33,957 bases of DNA, taken from the NCBI GenBank assembly GCA_036164085.1, contig JAYZJV010000057.1, forward strand, positions 1 through 33,957, written 5' to 3'. Position numbers and translations under genes: made by a program. The stretch is from TMED-70 sp036164085. Its GTDB lineage: Bacteria; Chloroflexota; Dehalococcoidia; Lucifugimonadales; Lucifugimonadaceae. The notes under the pieces were generated by a model. That model saw only the letters and a program-made list of their open reading frames with translations. It did not search any database and had not been told where the DNA came from. This document shows, in pieces, positions 1 to 7,995 of this stretch. Positions within the stretch are counted from its first letter, which is position 1, and each line of letters begins with the position of its first letter.

Positions 1-2
1 TA

Positions 3-761
3 ATTTCAAAAAATATAAATGTAATAAAAAATTTAAAAGTTTCTAAAATTAATAATAAAAACGGCAGAGTTCAATCAGTAACATTAAGTAATGGAGAAAA
101 TTTAAAGTGTGACATTATAATTAGCAATGTTGATCCTCTAGTAACTAAAACTATGATAAATAACAAATTCCAAATTAAACAAAAATCACTTTCAATGTCA
201 GGTTTAGTTGTTCTAGTAGGATTAAATGAAGAGGTTCCAGGGTTATTGCATCATAATGTAATTTTTTCAAAAGATTATAAAAAAGAATTTAATGAAATAT
301 TTATGGATAAAAAATTCCCTTCAGATCCTACTGTTTATATAAATTGCCCCACTAAAAGTGATAAAACTCTAGCTCCTAAAGGATCCGAAAGTATATTTTT
401 AATGTGTAATGCTCCAGCTACAAAAGATAAATGGGATGACAAAGAGATAAAAGAAGCTATCTCAAAAATAAGAAGAAATTTAAAAAAGCATAAATTAGAA
501 CATATAATAGACAACTCAAAATTTTTAGAAGTGATAACACCAAATGATTTTGAAAAAAAATTTGCAGCCCCCTATGGATCAATTTATGGAAAAGTTTCAC
601 ATGGAATTTTCGGAAGTATATTAAGACATCCAAATAAAGACAGAAAAATCAAAGGATTGTATTACGTTGGAGGCGGAGTACATCCTGGAGGAGGAACCCC
701 TATTGTTCTAATGTCTGCAAAAATTGTAAGTAAAGAAATTATTAATAATTATGCAAAATAA
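3..761 (+). CDS. Carotenoid desaturase, CrtI/phytoene-desaturase family (5' truncated)
   Basis: The reading frame is already open at base 3 and continues in frame through the first internal ATG at 153, so this is the C-terminal 252 residues of a protein whose FAD-binding N-terminus lies outside the window. Visible family marks: a segment around bases 60-140 reading GRVQSVTLSNGE then IISNVDP, matching the CrtI substrate-domain end; near the C-terminus YGSIYGKVSHG, and the FAD-contacting block GLYYVGGGVHPGGGTPIVLMS. The family (CrtI, CrtD, CrtO) desaturates or isomerises C30-C50 carotenoids using membrane-associated FAD. The downstream CruF-like gene overlaps by 11 nt, so the two are probably one operon. 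CrtD-type 3,4-desaturase is possible because crtD and cruF pair in known acyclic-carotenoid clusters; the exact substrate cannot be read from this fragment. Confidence 0.88.
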   Translation: MSKNINVIKNLKVSKINNKNGRVQSVTLSNGENLKCDIIISNVDPLVTKTMINNKFQIKQKSLSMSGLVVLVGLNEEVPGLLHHNVIFSKDYKKEFNEIFMDKKFPSDPTVYINCPTKSDKTLAPKGSESIFLMCNAPATKDKWDDKEIKEAISKIRRNLKKHKLEHIIDNSKFLEVITPNDFEKKFAAPYGSIYGKVSHGIFGSILRHPNKDRKIKGLYYVGGGVHPGGGTPIVLMSAKIVSKEIINNYAK

Positions 762-1488
762 TATAAAAAGTTTTTTTGAATTATCTTCTTTTTTATTTTT
801 TATTATTTTATTAATCGGCGGAGTTTTTGCAGAACTTGAAATTATAAAGAATACCCCTTCTTGGGCACCAAATTTATTTATGATAGTTGGAAGTTTACTA
901 ATCCTTAATTTTTCGAAAAGAAAATTATTTTATTTTCTTTTATTAATTGGTTTTTTAGGTTTTTTTTATGAAGTCTTAGGGGTAAAAATTGGAATATTAT
1001 TTGGATCCTATAAATATACTGAAGTATTTAATTTAAAGTTTTTTGAAGTGCCTATTGTGATGATTTCTGCTTGGATAATAATTGTAAATTTCAGCCTAAG
1101 TTTCATCCATAATATAAGTTCTAAATATTTTATTCTGTTTGGTTCTTTAATGATGGTTATAATTGACTTAGTAATTGATCCAATAGCAGTAAACAGTCTA
1201 GAAATTTGGATTTGGGATGAAAAAGGACCTTACTATGGGATCCCAAATCATAATTTTTTTGGATGGTTTGTACTTTCTATTCCTATATTTATTTTATTAA
1301 GTTTTTTAAAACAAAAAGTAACGTTTTCAAGTAGGATTATCTCAAATTTAGTTATTTGTTTTTTTTGTATTATAGGATCTATTAATGAACAGTATTTTCC
1401 TGCATTATTAGGTTTTATATTAGTAATATTAAATTGCTTGTTATTCTTCAATGATGTAAAAAAAAATAAAAAATCTTTAAAGAAATGA
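751..1488 (+). CDS. cruF: CruF-like carotenoid hydratase (carotenoid biosynthesis membrane protein)
   Basis: 245 aa, very hydrophobic, with about seven predicted membrane spans. The diagnostic blocks of the CruF/DUF422 family are present: FYEVLGVKIGILFGSYKYT (residues ~73-91), a following VP-x-W segment, and DLVIDPIAVNSLEIWIWD (~134-151) with YYGIPNHNFFGWF after it. Characterised members hydrate the C-1',2' double bond of acyclic carotenoids (Deinococcus CruF) or bisanhydrobacterioruberin (haloarchaea). The ATG lies inside the last codons of the desaturase gene (11-nt overlap), and its TGA overlaps the next ATG, so coupling on both sides is likely. Family assignment is good; the specific reaction is inferred from family and neighbour. 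Confidence 0.78.
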   Translation: MQNNIKSFFELSSFLFFIILLIGGVFAELEIIKNTPSWAPNLFMIVGSLLILNFSKRKLFYFLLLIGFLGFFYEVLGVKIGILFGSYKYTEVFNLKFFEVPIVMISAWIIIVNFSLSFIHNISSKYFILFGSLMMVIIDLVIDPIAVNSLEIWIWDEKGPYYGIPNHNFFGWFVLSIPIFILLSFLKQKVTFSSRIISNLVICFFCIIGSINEQYFPALLGFILVILNCLLFFNDVKKNKKSLKK

Positions 1489-2183
1489 AAATAAAAGCTT
1501 TAATTTTTGATGTATTTGGAACTGTAGTTGATTGGAGAAAAACTTTAACTAATAATTTGAATTCTTATTTGCCTAAAAATTTGTCCGAATCTAACTTAGA
1601 TAAATTTGCCCTAGAATGGCGAAAAGGTTACACGGACTATATTAAAGAATTTAACAACAATAAACAAACTTGGAAAAACGTTGACCAAATTCATATGAAG
1701 AAATTATTAGAATTACTTAAAGATTTCAACTTAATTGATCACATGAATGATCATTCAATCAATAAACTAAACAAAATTTGGCATAAATTAGATCCTTGGG
1801 AAGATTCTGTTGAAGGACTTAATTTATTGAAAAAAAAATTTAGTATAGGGACTTTATCAAATGGAAATTTTTCATTGTTGCTAAATATGAGTAAGTTTTC
1901 TGAACTAAATTGGGATTTTATTTTTTCTGGTGACATATTTTTAAAATATAAACCTAATAAGTTTGTTTATGAAAAGGCTGTTGAATTTCTAGGACTAGAA
2001 AAAAATGAAGTTATGCTAGTAGCAGCACATGAAAACGATCTTTTATCTGCTCAAAAATCAGGGTTGAAAACAGCTTATGTGCACAGACCATTAGAATACT
2101 CAGACTCTCCTTCAAAAAAAAGTGAAAACGATTTCGACTACTCTAGTGATAACTTCATAGAATTATATAAATTATTAAAATAA
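1485..2183 (+). CDS. HAD-superfamily hydrolase, type II 2-haloacid-dehalogenase-like
   Basis: 232 aa, normal length for the type II haloacid dehalogenase group. Motif I is IFDVFGTVVDWR with nucleophile D9; motif II LSNGN with S125/N126; motif III has K156 in KYKPN; motif IV reads MLVAAHENDLLSAQKSGL with H182 and D185. The VFGTVVDW signature and the AAHENDL block are typical of (S)-2-haloacid dehalogenases rather than phosphatases, although many family members have unverified substrates. Its start overlaps the cruF stop as ATGA, suggesting coupled translation, but a link to carotenoids is not obvious; it may simply be the last gene of the unit. Confidence 0.8.
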   Translation: MKIKALIFDVFGTVVDWRKTLTNNLNSYLPKNLSESNLDKFALEWRKGYTDYIKEFNNNKQTWKNVDQIHMKKLLELLKDFNLIDHMNDHSINKLNKIWHKLDPWEDSVEGLNLLKKKFSIGTLSNGNFSLLLNMSKFSELNWDFIFSGDIFLKYKPNKFVYEKAVEFLGLEKNEVMLVAAHENDLLSAQKSGLKTAYVHRPLEYSDSPSKKSENDFDYSSDNFIELYKLLK

Positions 2184-2205
2184 TTAAAATTCTATACTAT
2201 TTCAG

Positions 2206-2234
2206 TTGACAATTACTCAGACCCTGAATAACCT
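2206..2234 (+). promoter_or_regulatory. Possible promoter for the cupredoxin gene
   Basis: A perfect -35 hexamer TTGACA (2206-2211) is followed after 17 nt by TAACCT, a weak -10. It lies in the 172-nt gap between the HAD gene and the copper lipoprotein gene, over 100 nt from the start codon. The -35 is convincing, the -10 is not. Confidence 0.3.
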
Positions 2235-2355
2235 CTTTTTGGTGCTATTTTAAACTCTCTAAATAATAAGTTTTTTTTATAAATAAAGAACTGTAAAAAA
2301 AAATTTTTAAAATTAAATTATTTGAAAAATCACATTCAATAAGAAAGGCTATCAA

Positions 2356-2823
2356 ATGAAAAAAATCTTCAGTATTGTTTGCTTATCTATTATGATAACA
2401 TTTGCATTTGGATGCTCTAGTTCAACAGAAGGAGAAACAGTTGTAACTAATGAAGGGGAAACAATTACTAAAAGTAAAGTTGATGTTTCTATGAAAGAAT
2501 GGGACGTAAGCGTTAACCCTAATTATAAAATCGGAAAACATATAAAACCAGGAAAGTTAACATTAACACTGAAAAACGAAGGAAACTTAGAGCATAATTT
2601 GGTTCTTCTAAATAACAATAAACATGAAGATTTAGCTCTATCTGAAGATGGATCAATGGCTGATGAAAGTCAACTTGATGTTCTAGGAAAAATTGAAGGA
2701 ATTCAACCAGGAGAAACAGCTGAACTTATTATAAATGATTTACCTGCTGGTACATATGCTTTTATTTGCAATACAGCAGGTCACTACGAACAAGGAATGG
2801 TTTATAAATTTATTGCGAGGTAG
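2356..2823 (+). CDS. Blue-copper (cupredoxin/plastocyanin-like) lipoprotein
   Basis: 155 aa. A short signal (KK, then a hydrophobic stretch to residue 18) ends in FGC, so C20 is the likely lipidated cysteine; the lipobox is imperfect because A, not L, is at -3. The mature part is a single cupredoxin domain with a full type 1 copper ligand set: H80 in GNLEHNLVLL, then C138, H143 and M148 in CNTAGHYEQGM. Such proteins shuttle electrons at the outer face of the membrane or act as copper carriers. The start is supported by AAGAAAGG upstream (about 2341). It stands alone between the HAD gene and a convergent small membrane-protein gene; no oxidase or reductase partner is visible in the window. Confidence 0.85.
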   Translation: MKKIFSIVCLSIMITFAFGCSSSTEGETVVTNEGETITKSKVDVSMKEWDVSVNPNYKIGKHIKPGKLTLTLKNEGNLEHNLVLLNNNKHEDLALSEDGSMADESQLDVLGKIEGIQPGETAELIINDLPAGTYAFICNTAGHYEQGMVYKFIAR

Positions 2824-2846
2824 ATTAAAAAAAGCTGTATAATAAA

Positions 2847-3092
2847 CTACTTTCTAGCTTTATATGCATCAGTTTCATATGAACGATCAATTAATTCGCA
2901 TACTTTACCTTTTGGGGTTTCAACACATTCTGATTTACTTTTAGGAAGATCGTATAAATCATACATAAGTATCTGAGTCATAAAAAAATAAATTACAAAC
3001 AGTGCAATTGCTATCAAGAAAAGATTCTTTCTGTTTAGAATAAAAACATTTATTTCAAAATTATGTTTTAAATTGAGCAAGTTTTTTAGCAT
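2847..3092 (-). CDS. Small single-pass membrane protein, unknown
   Basis: 81 aa, not recognised. A basic N-terminal segment precedes one hydrophobic span (about residues 24-43). A ~38-residue charged tail follows with two cysteines, C56 and C65, in SECVETPKGKVCEL, which could form a disulfide if the tail faces outward. There is no clear Shine-Dalgarno before the ATG. It diverges from the next gene across a palindrome with a -10 box pointing at this gene (3122 to 3117). Probably real because of its promoter and sensible composition, but function cannot be given. Confidence 0.55.
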   Translation of the reverse strand: MLKNLLNLKHNFEINVFILNRKNLFLIAIALFVIYFFMTQILMYDLYDLPKSKSECVETPKGKVCELIDRSYETDAYKARK

Positions 3093-3114
3093 AGATAATG
3101 TTCAAGATTTAAAA

Positions 3115-3145
3115 TAATTATACAATATGTATTATTGTATAATTA
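3115..3145. promoter_or_regulatory. Perfect 13-bp palindrome with mirrored -10 boxes (bidirectional promoter/operator)
   Basis: TAATTATACAATA (3115-3127), a 5-nt loop, then its exact reverse complement (3133-3145). Each arm contains a TATAAT: on the plus strand at 3138-3143, on the minus strand reading 3122 to 3117. It lies between two divergent start codons (3092 leftward, 3158 rightward), so each -10 faces a gene, giving leaders of only about 8 nt (right) and 18 nt (left). No good -35 is seen for either direction. It could also be a dimeric regulator's operator. Confidence 0.55.
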
Positions 3146-3157
3146 CGCGACTGATCG

Positions 3158-3745
3158 ATGAGCATAAAAGAAATATTTAGAGATAAAACTAGAGACAACT
3201 TTCAAAAGATACTTACAGATATAGGCTTAGAATGTGAACTGGCTGAAAGAGGCATAGTAGAAGAAAAGTTATTTAATCCGTGGCATAGAACAAGTTTAGG
3301 AATCATAAAAATCAATTCAGATTCACTTATAAAATATATAAACATAATCAAGAAATGGGGAAGTAAAAATGATCCCCCAAGATGGTGGTTTTATTTCGCT
3401 ATACCCGCTCCTACGCCAGCCTCAAGCTCTGAATATATTGAGGTGAAATCAATAAGAAAAAAATCATTCCCAGTTATAGGGAAAGTAAAATCAATTGAAT
3501 GGGAAGCTAATACAAAAGGGGAAAAATTAAAAGATAAATTCATTAAAAGCCTAGAAATCAATTCCTTTTCAAAAGAGTCTGGTAATTTAAAAGTCCAAAG
3601 TTTACACAAAAATTTCTCAGGTTATAGCATTGAGCTAGAATTTAATAAATCACCATTCCCTTTGCTTTCAGCTTCAAATATCTCAATTAATATAACCCAA
3701 TGGACCACCTTAAACAAAATTGCAAAATTATGTGTAGAAAATTAA
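3158..3745 (+). CDS. Uncharacterised 195-aa protein
   Basis: Not recognised. No signal peptide or membrane span. It begins with a charged helical region (residues 1-35); the middle has a Trp/Pro-rich stretch PPRWWFYFAIPAPTP (about 73-87), then alternating basic and hydrophobic segments that look like beta strands (VIGKVKSIEWEAN; SGYSIELEFN). The ATG has no Shine-Dalgarno and sits about 15 nt after a TATAAT, so it may be translated from a nearly leaderless mRNA. It ends 17 nt before the tRNA-Arg gene on the other strand. A soluble beta-rich cytoplasmic protein is all I can infer. Confidence 0.6.
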   Translation: MSIKEIFRDKTRDNFQKILTDIGLECELAERGIVEEKLFNPWHRTSLGIIKINSDSLIKYINIIKKWGSKNDPPRWWFYFAIPAPTPASSSEYIEVKSIRKKSFPVIGKVKSIEWEANTKGEKLKDKFIKSLEINSFSKESGNLKVQSLHKNFSGYSIELEFNKSPFPLLSASNISINITQWTTLNKIAKLCVEN

Positions 3746-3762
3746 ATTTCAATAACTAAATA

Positions 3763-3838
3763 TGGTACCCCTGCCGCGACTCGAACGCGGGACACCCGGT
3801 TTAGGAAACCGGTGCTCTATCCTCTGAGCTACAGGGGC
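3763..3838 (-). tRNA. tRNA-Arg (anticodon CCT)
   Basis: Folds as a complete 76-nt cloverleaf on the minus strand: acceptor GCCCCTG/CAGGGGT, D arm GCTC/GAGC, anticodon stem CCGGT/ACCGG with loop TTCCTAA giving anticodon CCT, T stem CCGCG/CGCGG with loop TTCGAGT, discriminator A and an encoded CCA at the 3' end (3765-3763). The first acceptor pair is G-U. It decodes AGG. Confidence 0.97.
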
Positions 3839-3900
3839 ATGAGTGTTATATATAAATATAAAACATGTATCATATTATAAATTATTACTTGTTTTATCTT

Positions 3901-3904
3901 AGGA
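3901..3904 (+). promoter_or_regulatory. Ribosome-binding site deciding the deacylase start
   Basis: AGGA five bases before ATG 3910. It favours that start over the in-frame ATG at 3865, which would add 15 residues unlike the family's N-terminus and lacks a ribosome-binding site. Confidence 0.6.
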
Positions 3905-3909
3905 ATATT

Positions 3910-5520
3910 ATGCTTGATTTAATAATTAAAAACGGAACAATTATAGACGGAACAAATAAACCAAAATTCAAATCAGATATAGGCATAAAAAATAACAAAA
4001 TTCAAGAAATTGGTTTTTTAGATGAAGTATCAGCAAAAAAAATAATAGATGCATCAAACCTTATTGTTGCTCCTGGTTTTATAGACATGCATACTCATTC
4101 AGATATTTCTGTTATAAATGATCCTCTAAATGAAAGTAAAATTTTCCAAGGTGTTACTACTGAAGTAACAGGTAATTGTAGTTATTCTCCTTTCCCTTCT
4201 GGAAACGATGATCCCAATACATTAAAAGAAGAGTTATGGGAAAAAAGAGGGAATGCCGACGACCCTAAAACTATTTGGAAATGGACGAATTTTGATGAAT
4301 ATGCAAACTATCTTCAGCAGAAAGGAACAAGTTTAAATATTGCTCCTCAAGTTGGATATGCAGCATTACAAATTGCATCAGGTTCTGTAGAAAACAGAAA
4401 AGCAACGGAAGATGAACTAAATAAAATGAAAGTATTAGCAAATGAATCTATTGAACAAGGTGCGTTTTCTCTATCAACAGGATTATCTGTACCGCCCTCA
4501 GCTTTTGCTAGTACAGAAGAAATAATAGAAATCTGTAAATCTATTTCTCATTACGATAATGTGTTTTATGTAACTCACGCTAGAGAAGGAGCTGGAAAAC
4601 ATATTTCAAAAATTGAAGAGGCTGTAGAAATAGGAATAAGAAGTAATATTTCAGTACAATTTTCTCACCTAGCTATTACAGATTGGAGATATTATGGAGA
4701 GGGTCCTAAAATGCATAAAGTATTTGAAGATGCTGAAAAAAAAGGGTTAGACATAACTTATGATATGTATCCATACACCGCCGCGGGTGCAGGTTTAGAT
4801 CAAACTATGCCTTTATGGTCTCATTCTGGTGGCATTGAACAGTTTTTGGATAGACTTAAAGATCCAAAGCTAAGAGAAAAAATAAAAAAAGAAACTATGG
4901 ATGGTATCGATGGTTTACCTCAAAAATGGGAGACGATAGTCATATCATCAGTAAAAAATCCTAAAAATAAAAACATTATAGGACTTTCAATAGAAGAAAT
5001 TTCTAAACAAAGAAACTTAGACATAGGAGAAACTGTTATGCAGCTTACTGAAGAAGAACAAGCTGTAGTTTCAGTAATTTTTCATAATAGAGTTGAAGAA
5101 GACATACAATGTTTTATGGATCATAGATTAGCTATGTTTGGATCAGATGGAAATGCAGTTTCTAAGGATGGATTTTATAAAGATGGAAAACCTCATCCAA
5201 GATTTTATGGGACATTCCCAAGAATTTTAGGAAGGTATATTAGAGAAAAAAGATCTAAATTATCACTAGAAGAAGGAATTCACAAAATGACTGGATTTCC
5301 TGCCTGGAGATTAGGGTTGAAACAAAGAGGGGAAATCAAAATAAACTACAATGCAGATATAACTATTTTCAATCCAGATACTGTCATAGATAAAGCTACA
5401 TTTGAAAATCCTCATCAATATTCTGAAGGAATAGAATATGTTATTGTGAACGGTGAATTAGTTGTTTATGAAGGTATTCATACAAGAAAAAAGCCAGGAA
5501 AAGTTCTTAGAAGATCATAG
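3910..5520 (+). CDS. N-acyl-D-amino-acid deacylase (D-aminoacylase, amidohydrolase superfamily)
   Basis: 536 aa from the preferred start at 3910, the usual family length. It begins with the typical MLDLIIKNGTIIDG strand. Zinc site: H61 and H63 in DMHTHSD, C90 in EVTGNCSYSPFP (the Cys ligand characteristic of D-aminoacylases), H223 in VTHAREG, H253 in FSHLA and catalytic D413 in GSDGNA. Members hydrolyse N-acyl-D-amino acids, or related dihydropyrimidine-like amides, in the cytoplasm, often to recover D-amino acids from peptidoglycan or dissolved organic matter. Its stop is 2 nt from the stop of the convergent gene at 5523. No transporter is adjacent. Confidence in family is high; substrate is unknown. 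Confidence 0.9.
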   Translation: MLDLIIKNGTIIDGTNKPKFKSDIGIKNNKIQEIGFLDEVSAKKIIDASNLIVAPGFIDMHTHSDISVINDPLNESKIFQGVTTEVTGNCSYSPFPSGNDDPNTLKEELWEKRGNADDPKTIWKWTNFDEYANYLQQKGTSLNIAPQVGYAALQIASGSVENRKATEDELNKMKVLANESIEQGAFSLSTGLSVPPSAFASTEEIIEICKSISHYDNVFYVTHAREGAGKHISKIEEAVEIGIRSNISVQFSHLAITDWRYYGEGPKMHKVFEDAEKKGLDITYDMYPYTAAGAGLDQTMPLWSHSGGIEQFLDRLKDPKLREKIKKETMDGIDGLPQKWETIVISSVKNPKNKNIIGLSIEEISKQRNLDIGETVMQLTEEEQAVVSVIFHNRVEEDIQCFMDHRLAMFGSDGNAVSKDGFYKDGKPHPRFYGTFPRILGRYIREKRSKLSLEEGIHKMTGFPAWRLGLKQRGEIKINYNADITIFNPDTVIDKATFENPHQYSEGIEYVIVNGELVVYEGIHTRKKPGKVLRRS

Positions 5521-5522
5521 AA

Positions 5523-5969
5523 CTATACTTTTTTCCAAAAAGGCTCTCTTTTTTTTATATTTTTTAGAATAGATTCATCAAATGGATTTAATTTGTTTAC
5601 TTCAGATGATTCATCAGTATTCCATCCAATAATTTCATGAACTTGATCTTTAGAGTAATATAAAAGGTATATAACTTCAATTAAAATATCAAAATGTTCA
5701 GGAATAATTGATTGCATTAGGTTTAATATTTCTATCCGATGATTTTCGCTAAGTTCTTGAACTCCTCCTACAACCCTTGTTGCTGGTTCTTTTTTTACAA
5801 AATCTATACACTCTTTTAATGATATAGAATATTTATGGGTCTTTTCTAGAAGCCATTTTATATCTTCAAGAGAAATTATTTCAGAGGCAGATGGCATGTT
5901 TTCATCTGCAGGAATGATGGTATCTGCAAATGAAAACAAATTTTTTAAATCATTATTTTTTATGTCCAT
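5523..5969 (-). CDS. Gluconate 2-dehydrogenase subunit 3-like protein
   Basis: 148 aa. The N-terminal part LFSFADTIIPADENMPSASE matches the start of the gluconate 2-dehydrogenase subunit 3 family (a small partner of GMC flavoprotein dehydrogenases). Unlike classical members it has no twin-arginine signal: the protein begins almost directly with this block. It follows the GMC gene with one base between the stop and its ATG, so the two are co-translated and presumably form a complex. The third, cytochrome c, subunit of the classical complex is not present nearby. The family call rests mainly on the N-terminal motif and context. Confidence 0.72.
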   Translation of the reverse strand: MDIKNNDLKNLFSFADTIIPADENMPSASEIISLEDIKWLLEKTHKYSISLKECIDFVKKEPATRVVGGVQELSENHRIEILNLMQSIIPEHFDILIEVIYLLYYSKDQVHEIIGWNTDESSEVNKLNPFDESILKNIKKREPFWKKV

Positions 5970-5970
5970 T

Positions 5971-7608
5971 TTAACCCTCTAAAATCTTATCTGCTGTCTT
6001 CAGTGCTATAGCCTGGATTGTAGGTGTAGGATTTACTGCTGCAGAAGTTACAAAAACAGATCCGTCTATAATATATAAATTATCAACATCATGAGTTTCA
6101 CAATCTGAATTTACAACTGAATTTTTTGCATCATCTCCCATCTTTGCTGTACCCATTAAGTGCCAACCAGCCGACTGAATAGTTGGAACAACATTCGTTT
6201 CATAACAACCCGCCTCTTTAAGTAATTTTTCTGCAGATCTAATGCCGTGATCTAAAAGTTTTCTGGTGTTTTCTGATGTTTTATAATAGATTCTTGGAAG
6301 TGGAATTCCATTTTTGTCTTTTAGATTTTCATCTATTTCCACTCTATTATGCAATTCAGGAAGATCTTCACTTATTACTGCCATACCTAAATATTTCTTA
6401 AATCTTCGTTTGAACTCAGTATGATGATTCTTACCCCATGGAACAATTTTTCCTCCCCCTCCAGCTCCAAGGGCAGTATGGCCTGGTCCATGAGCTCTAT
6501 TCATTTGAAAAGAATACCCTCTAACAAAATCTCTAGATTCATCAGTCTCATAAAATTCTTGAACTATAATTATATTTGCAAGAGGACCTATAGAATAATT
6601 GATTTCATCATCATCAAAAATCCCACTCACGTTAGCATAAGGATGATACATCAGATTTTTTCCCACCAATCCAGATGAGTTCGCTAAGCCATTTGGAAAA
6701 GCTTTAGATTTACTATTAAGTAACAATCTTGGTGTTCCAATTCCATTGCAGGCCAAAATAACTTTTCCGGCTTCTTGAAAATACTGAACACCCTTTTTAT
6801 CAACGTAAACCACCCCTTTTAATTTACCTGCATTATCAACTGATATGGTTTGAACAGCACAATTAGCTCTAACTTCTAAGCCATTATCAACAGCTGGTTT
6901 AATATAAGTATGATCAGTTGATGCGATGGCTTGCCATTTCTTTTTTGAAGCAAAAGTACCATGATTATTCCAACCAACTCTTCCTTTATAATCTTCAGAA
7001 GCTTGATAAGAATCTGATGGCCACCAGTGCCATCCTAATTTATCAGCAGCTTTTGCAATTCTTTCTCCGTCAGGGCCTAAAGGCAGTGGGGGCATCTGTC
7101 GATTAGGTCTAGGTGGATTTGCTGGATCTCCATTTATACCAGAACATCCCATCATTTCGTCATTAAGATCAAAATATTTCTCTAAATCCCAATATGAAAT
7201 AGGCCAATCTTCAGCTACTCCATCAAGTGACTTTACACGAAAATCAGATGGATGGAACCTTGGAGTGTGAGCAGTCCAATGATGAGTTGATCCCCCTACC
7301 GCATTAAACATTAGAGGATGAATATCAGATTCTTTATCTAAAATTTCATAATCAGAATCAAGTTTTCTTACATTTGGATTAAAATCAAATGAATTTTTTG
7401 AATCTATTTCCCATGAATTAGAATCACCAGGGTAATCATTTTTATCAAACCAGGGCCCTTGTTCCAATAAAACAACTGAAGCTCCACTACTTGATAATCT
7501 CCAAGCACAAGCTCCACCAGATGCCCCAGAACCTACTATGACTATATCTTTGAAAGGTAAATTTTTTGGCAATTTATATCCTTGTACTAAAATAGTTTTA
7601 GAATACAA
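5971..7608 (-). CDS. GMC-family FAD-dependent oxidoreductase/dehydrogenase
   Basis: 545 aa. Rossmann FAD site VIVGSGASGGACAWRL (residues ~23-38) followed by LLEQGPW; second FAD block VGGSTHHWTAH (~104-114); C-terminal active-site block with H483 in GWHLMGTAKMGD and N526 in NPTPTIQ, the His/Asn pair of GMC enzymes. The subfamily with an adjacent subunit 3 oxidises sugars, sugar acids or alcohols and passes electrons to a carrier rather than to O2. No signal peptide or twin-arginine motif is visible, so a cytoplasmic location is suggested. The start is TTG: an in-frame TAA lies directly before it and no ATG exists before the FAD motif. No Shine-Dalgarno is apparent. Confidence 0.88.
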   Translation of the reverse strand: MYSKTILVQGYKLPKNLPFKDIVIVGSGASGGACAWRLSSSGASVVLLEQGPWFDKNDYPGDSNSWEIDSKNSFDFNPNVRKLDSDYEILDKESDIHPLMFNAVGGSTHHWTAHTPRFHPSDFRVKSLDGVAEDWPISYWDLEKYFDLNDEMMGCSGINGDPANPPRPNRQMPPLPLGPDGERIAKAADKLGWHWWPSDSYQASEDYKGRVGWNNHGTFASKKKWQAIASTDHTYIKPAVDNGLEVRANCAVQTISVDNAGKLKGVVYVDKKGVQYFQEAGKVILACNGIGTPRLLLNSKSKAFPNGLANSSGLVGKNLMYHPYANVSGIFDDDEINYSIGPLANIIIVQEFYETDESRDFVRGYSFQMNRAHGPGHTALGAGGGGKIVPWGKNHHTEFKRRFKKYLGMAVISEDLPELHNRVEIDENLKDKNGIPLPRIYYKTSENTRKLLDHGIRSAEKLLKEAGCYETNVVPTIQSAGWHLMGTAKMGDDAKNSVVNSDCETHDVDNLYIIDGSVFVTSAAVNPTPTIQAIALKTADKILEG

Positions 7609-7638
7609 TTAAATTACTATAATATTAAGGCAATTTAT

Positions 7639-7995
7639 ATGCTTAAAGGTGCTCTAACTTCAGTAATTTTAATGTTTATATTCATTCCTATACCAGTAGT
7701 ACATTTTTTTGCTGTTCCTTTAAGTCCTTTTATAGGAGGTTTTATAGGAGGTTCTATAGCAAAGGCTGAAAAAGAAAAAATTATTATTTTTAGCTTTATT
7801 ACTACTGCAATAACCGCAATTCCAAGTGTTTTTATTATTATCTATGCCTTAATACAAAGATCAAACGAATCTAATGTTGCCGGGATGGATCCTTTTTTAG
7901 CAATTATATTAGCAATAATTTTAATCCCTTATACTTGGTTTGGGAATTTAATAGGAGCACTAATAAGTTATACTGCAAGAGCTAAATCAAACTAG
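7639..7995 (+). CDS. Small Gly-rich integral membrane protein, unknown
   Basis: 118 aa with three hydrophobic segments (about residues 5-45, 48-72 and 84-112). The first contains a glycine-zipper-like run FIGGFIGGSIAKAEK; the third ends in WFGNLIGALISYTARAK. A TATAAT at 7618-7623 and AAGG at 7627-7630 precede the ATG, indicating its own promoter with a very short leader. It overlaps the last 4 nt of the convergent gene at 7992. I cannot assign a function; resemblance to small DUF-type membrane proteins is only general. Confidence 0.6.
   Translation: MLKGALTSVILMFIFIPIPVVHFFAVPLSPFIGGFIGGSIAKAEKEKIIIFSFITTAITAIPSVFIIIYALIQRSNESNVAGMDPFLAIILAIILIPYTWFGNLIGALISYTARAKSN

Noticed and set aside
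2830..2861. AAAGCT...AGCTTT as terminator of the cupredoxin gene
   Set aside because: Six-base stem with a 19-nt loop and no T-run; too weak, and it overlaps the end of the convergent small gene.
3865..3909. N-terminal extension of the deacylase (15 residues, MYHIINYYLFYLRNI)
   Set aside because: No ribosome site at the upstream ATG, while ATG 3910 has AGGA and gives the standard family N-terminus.
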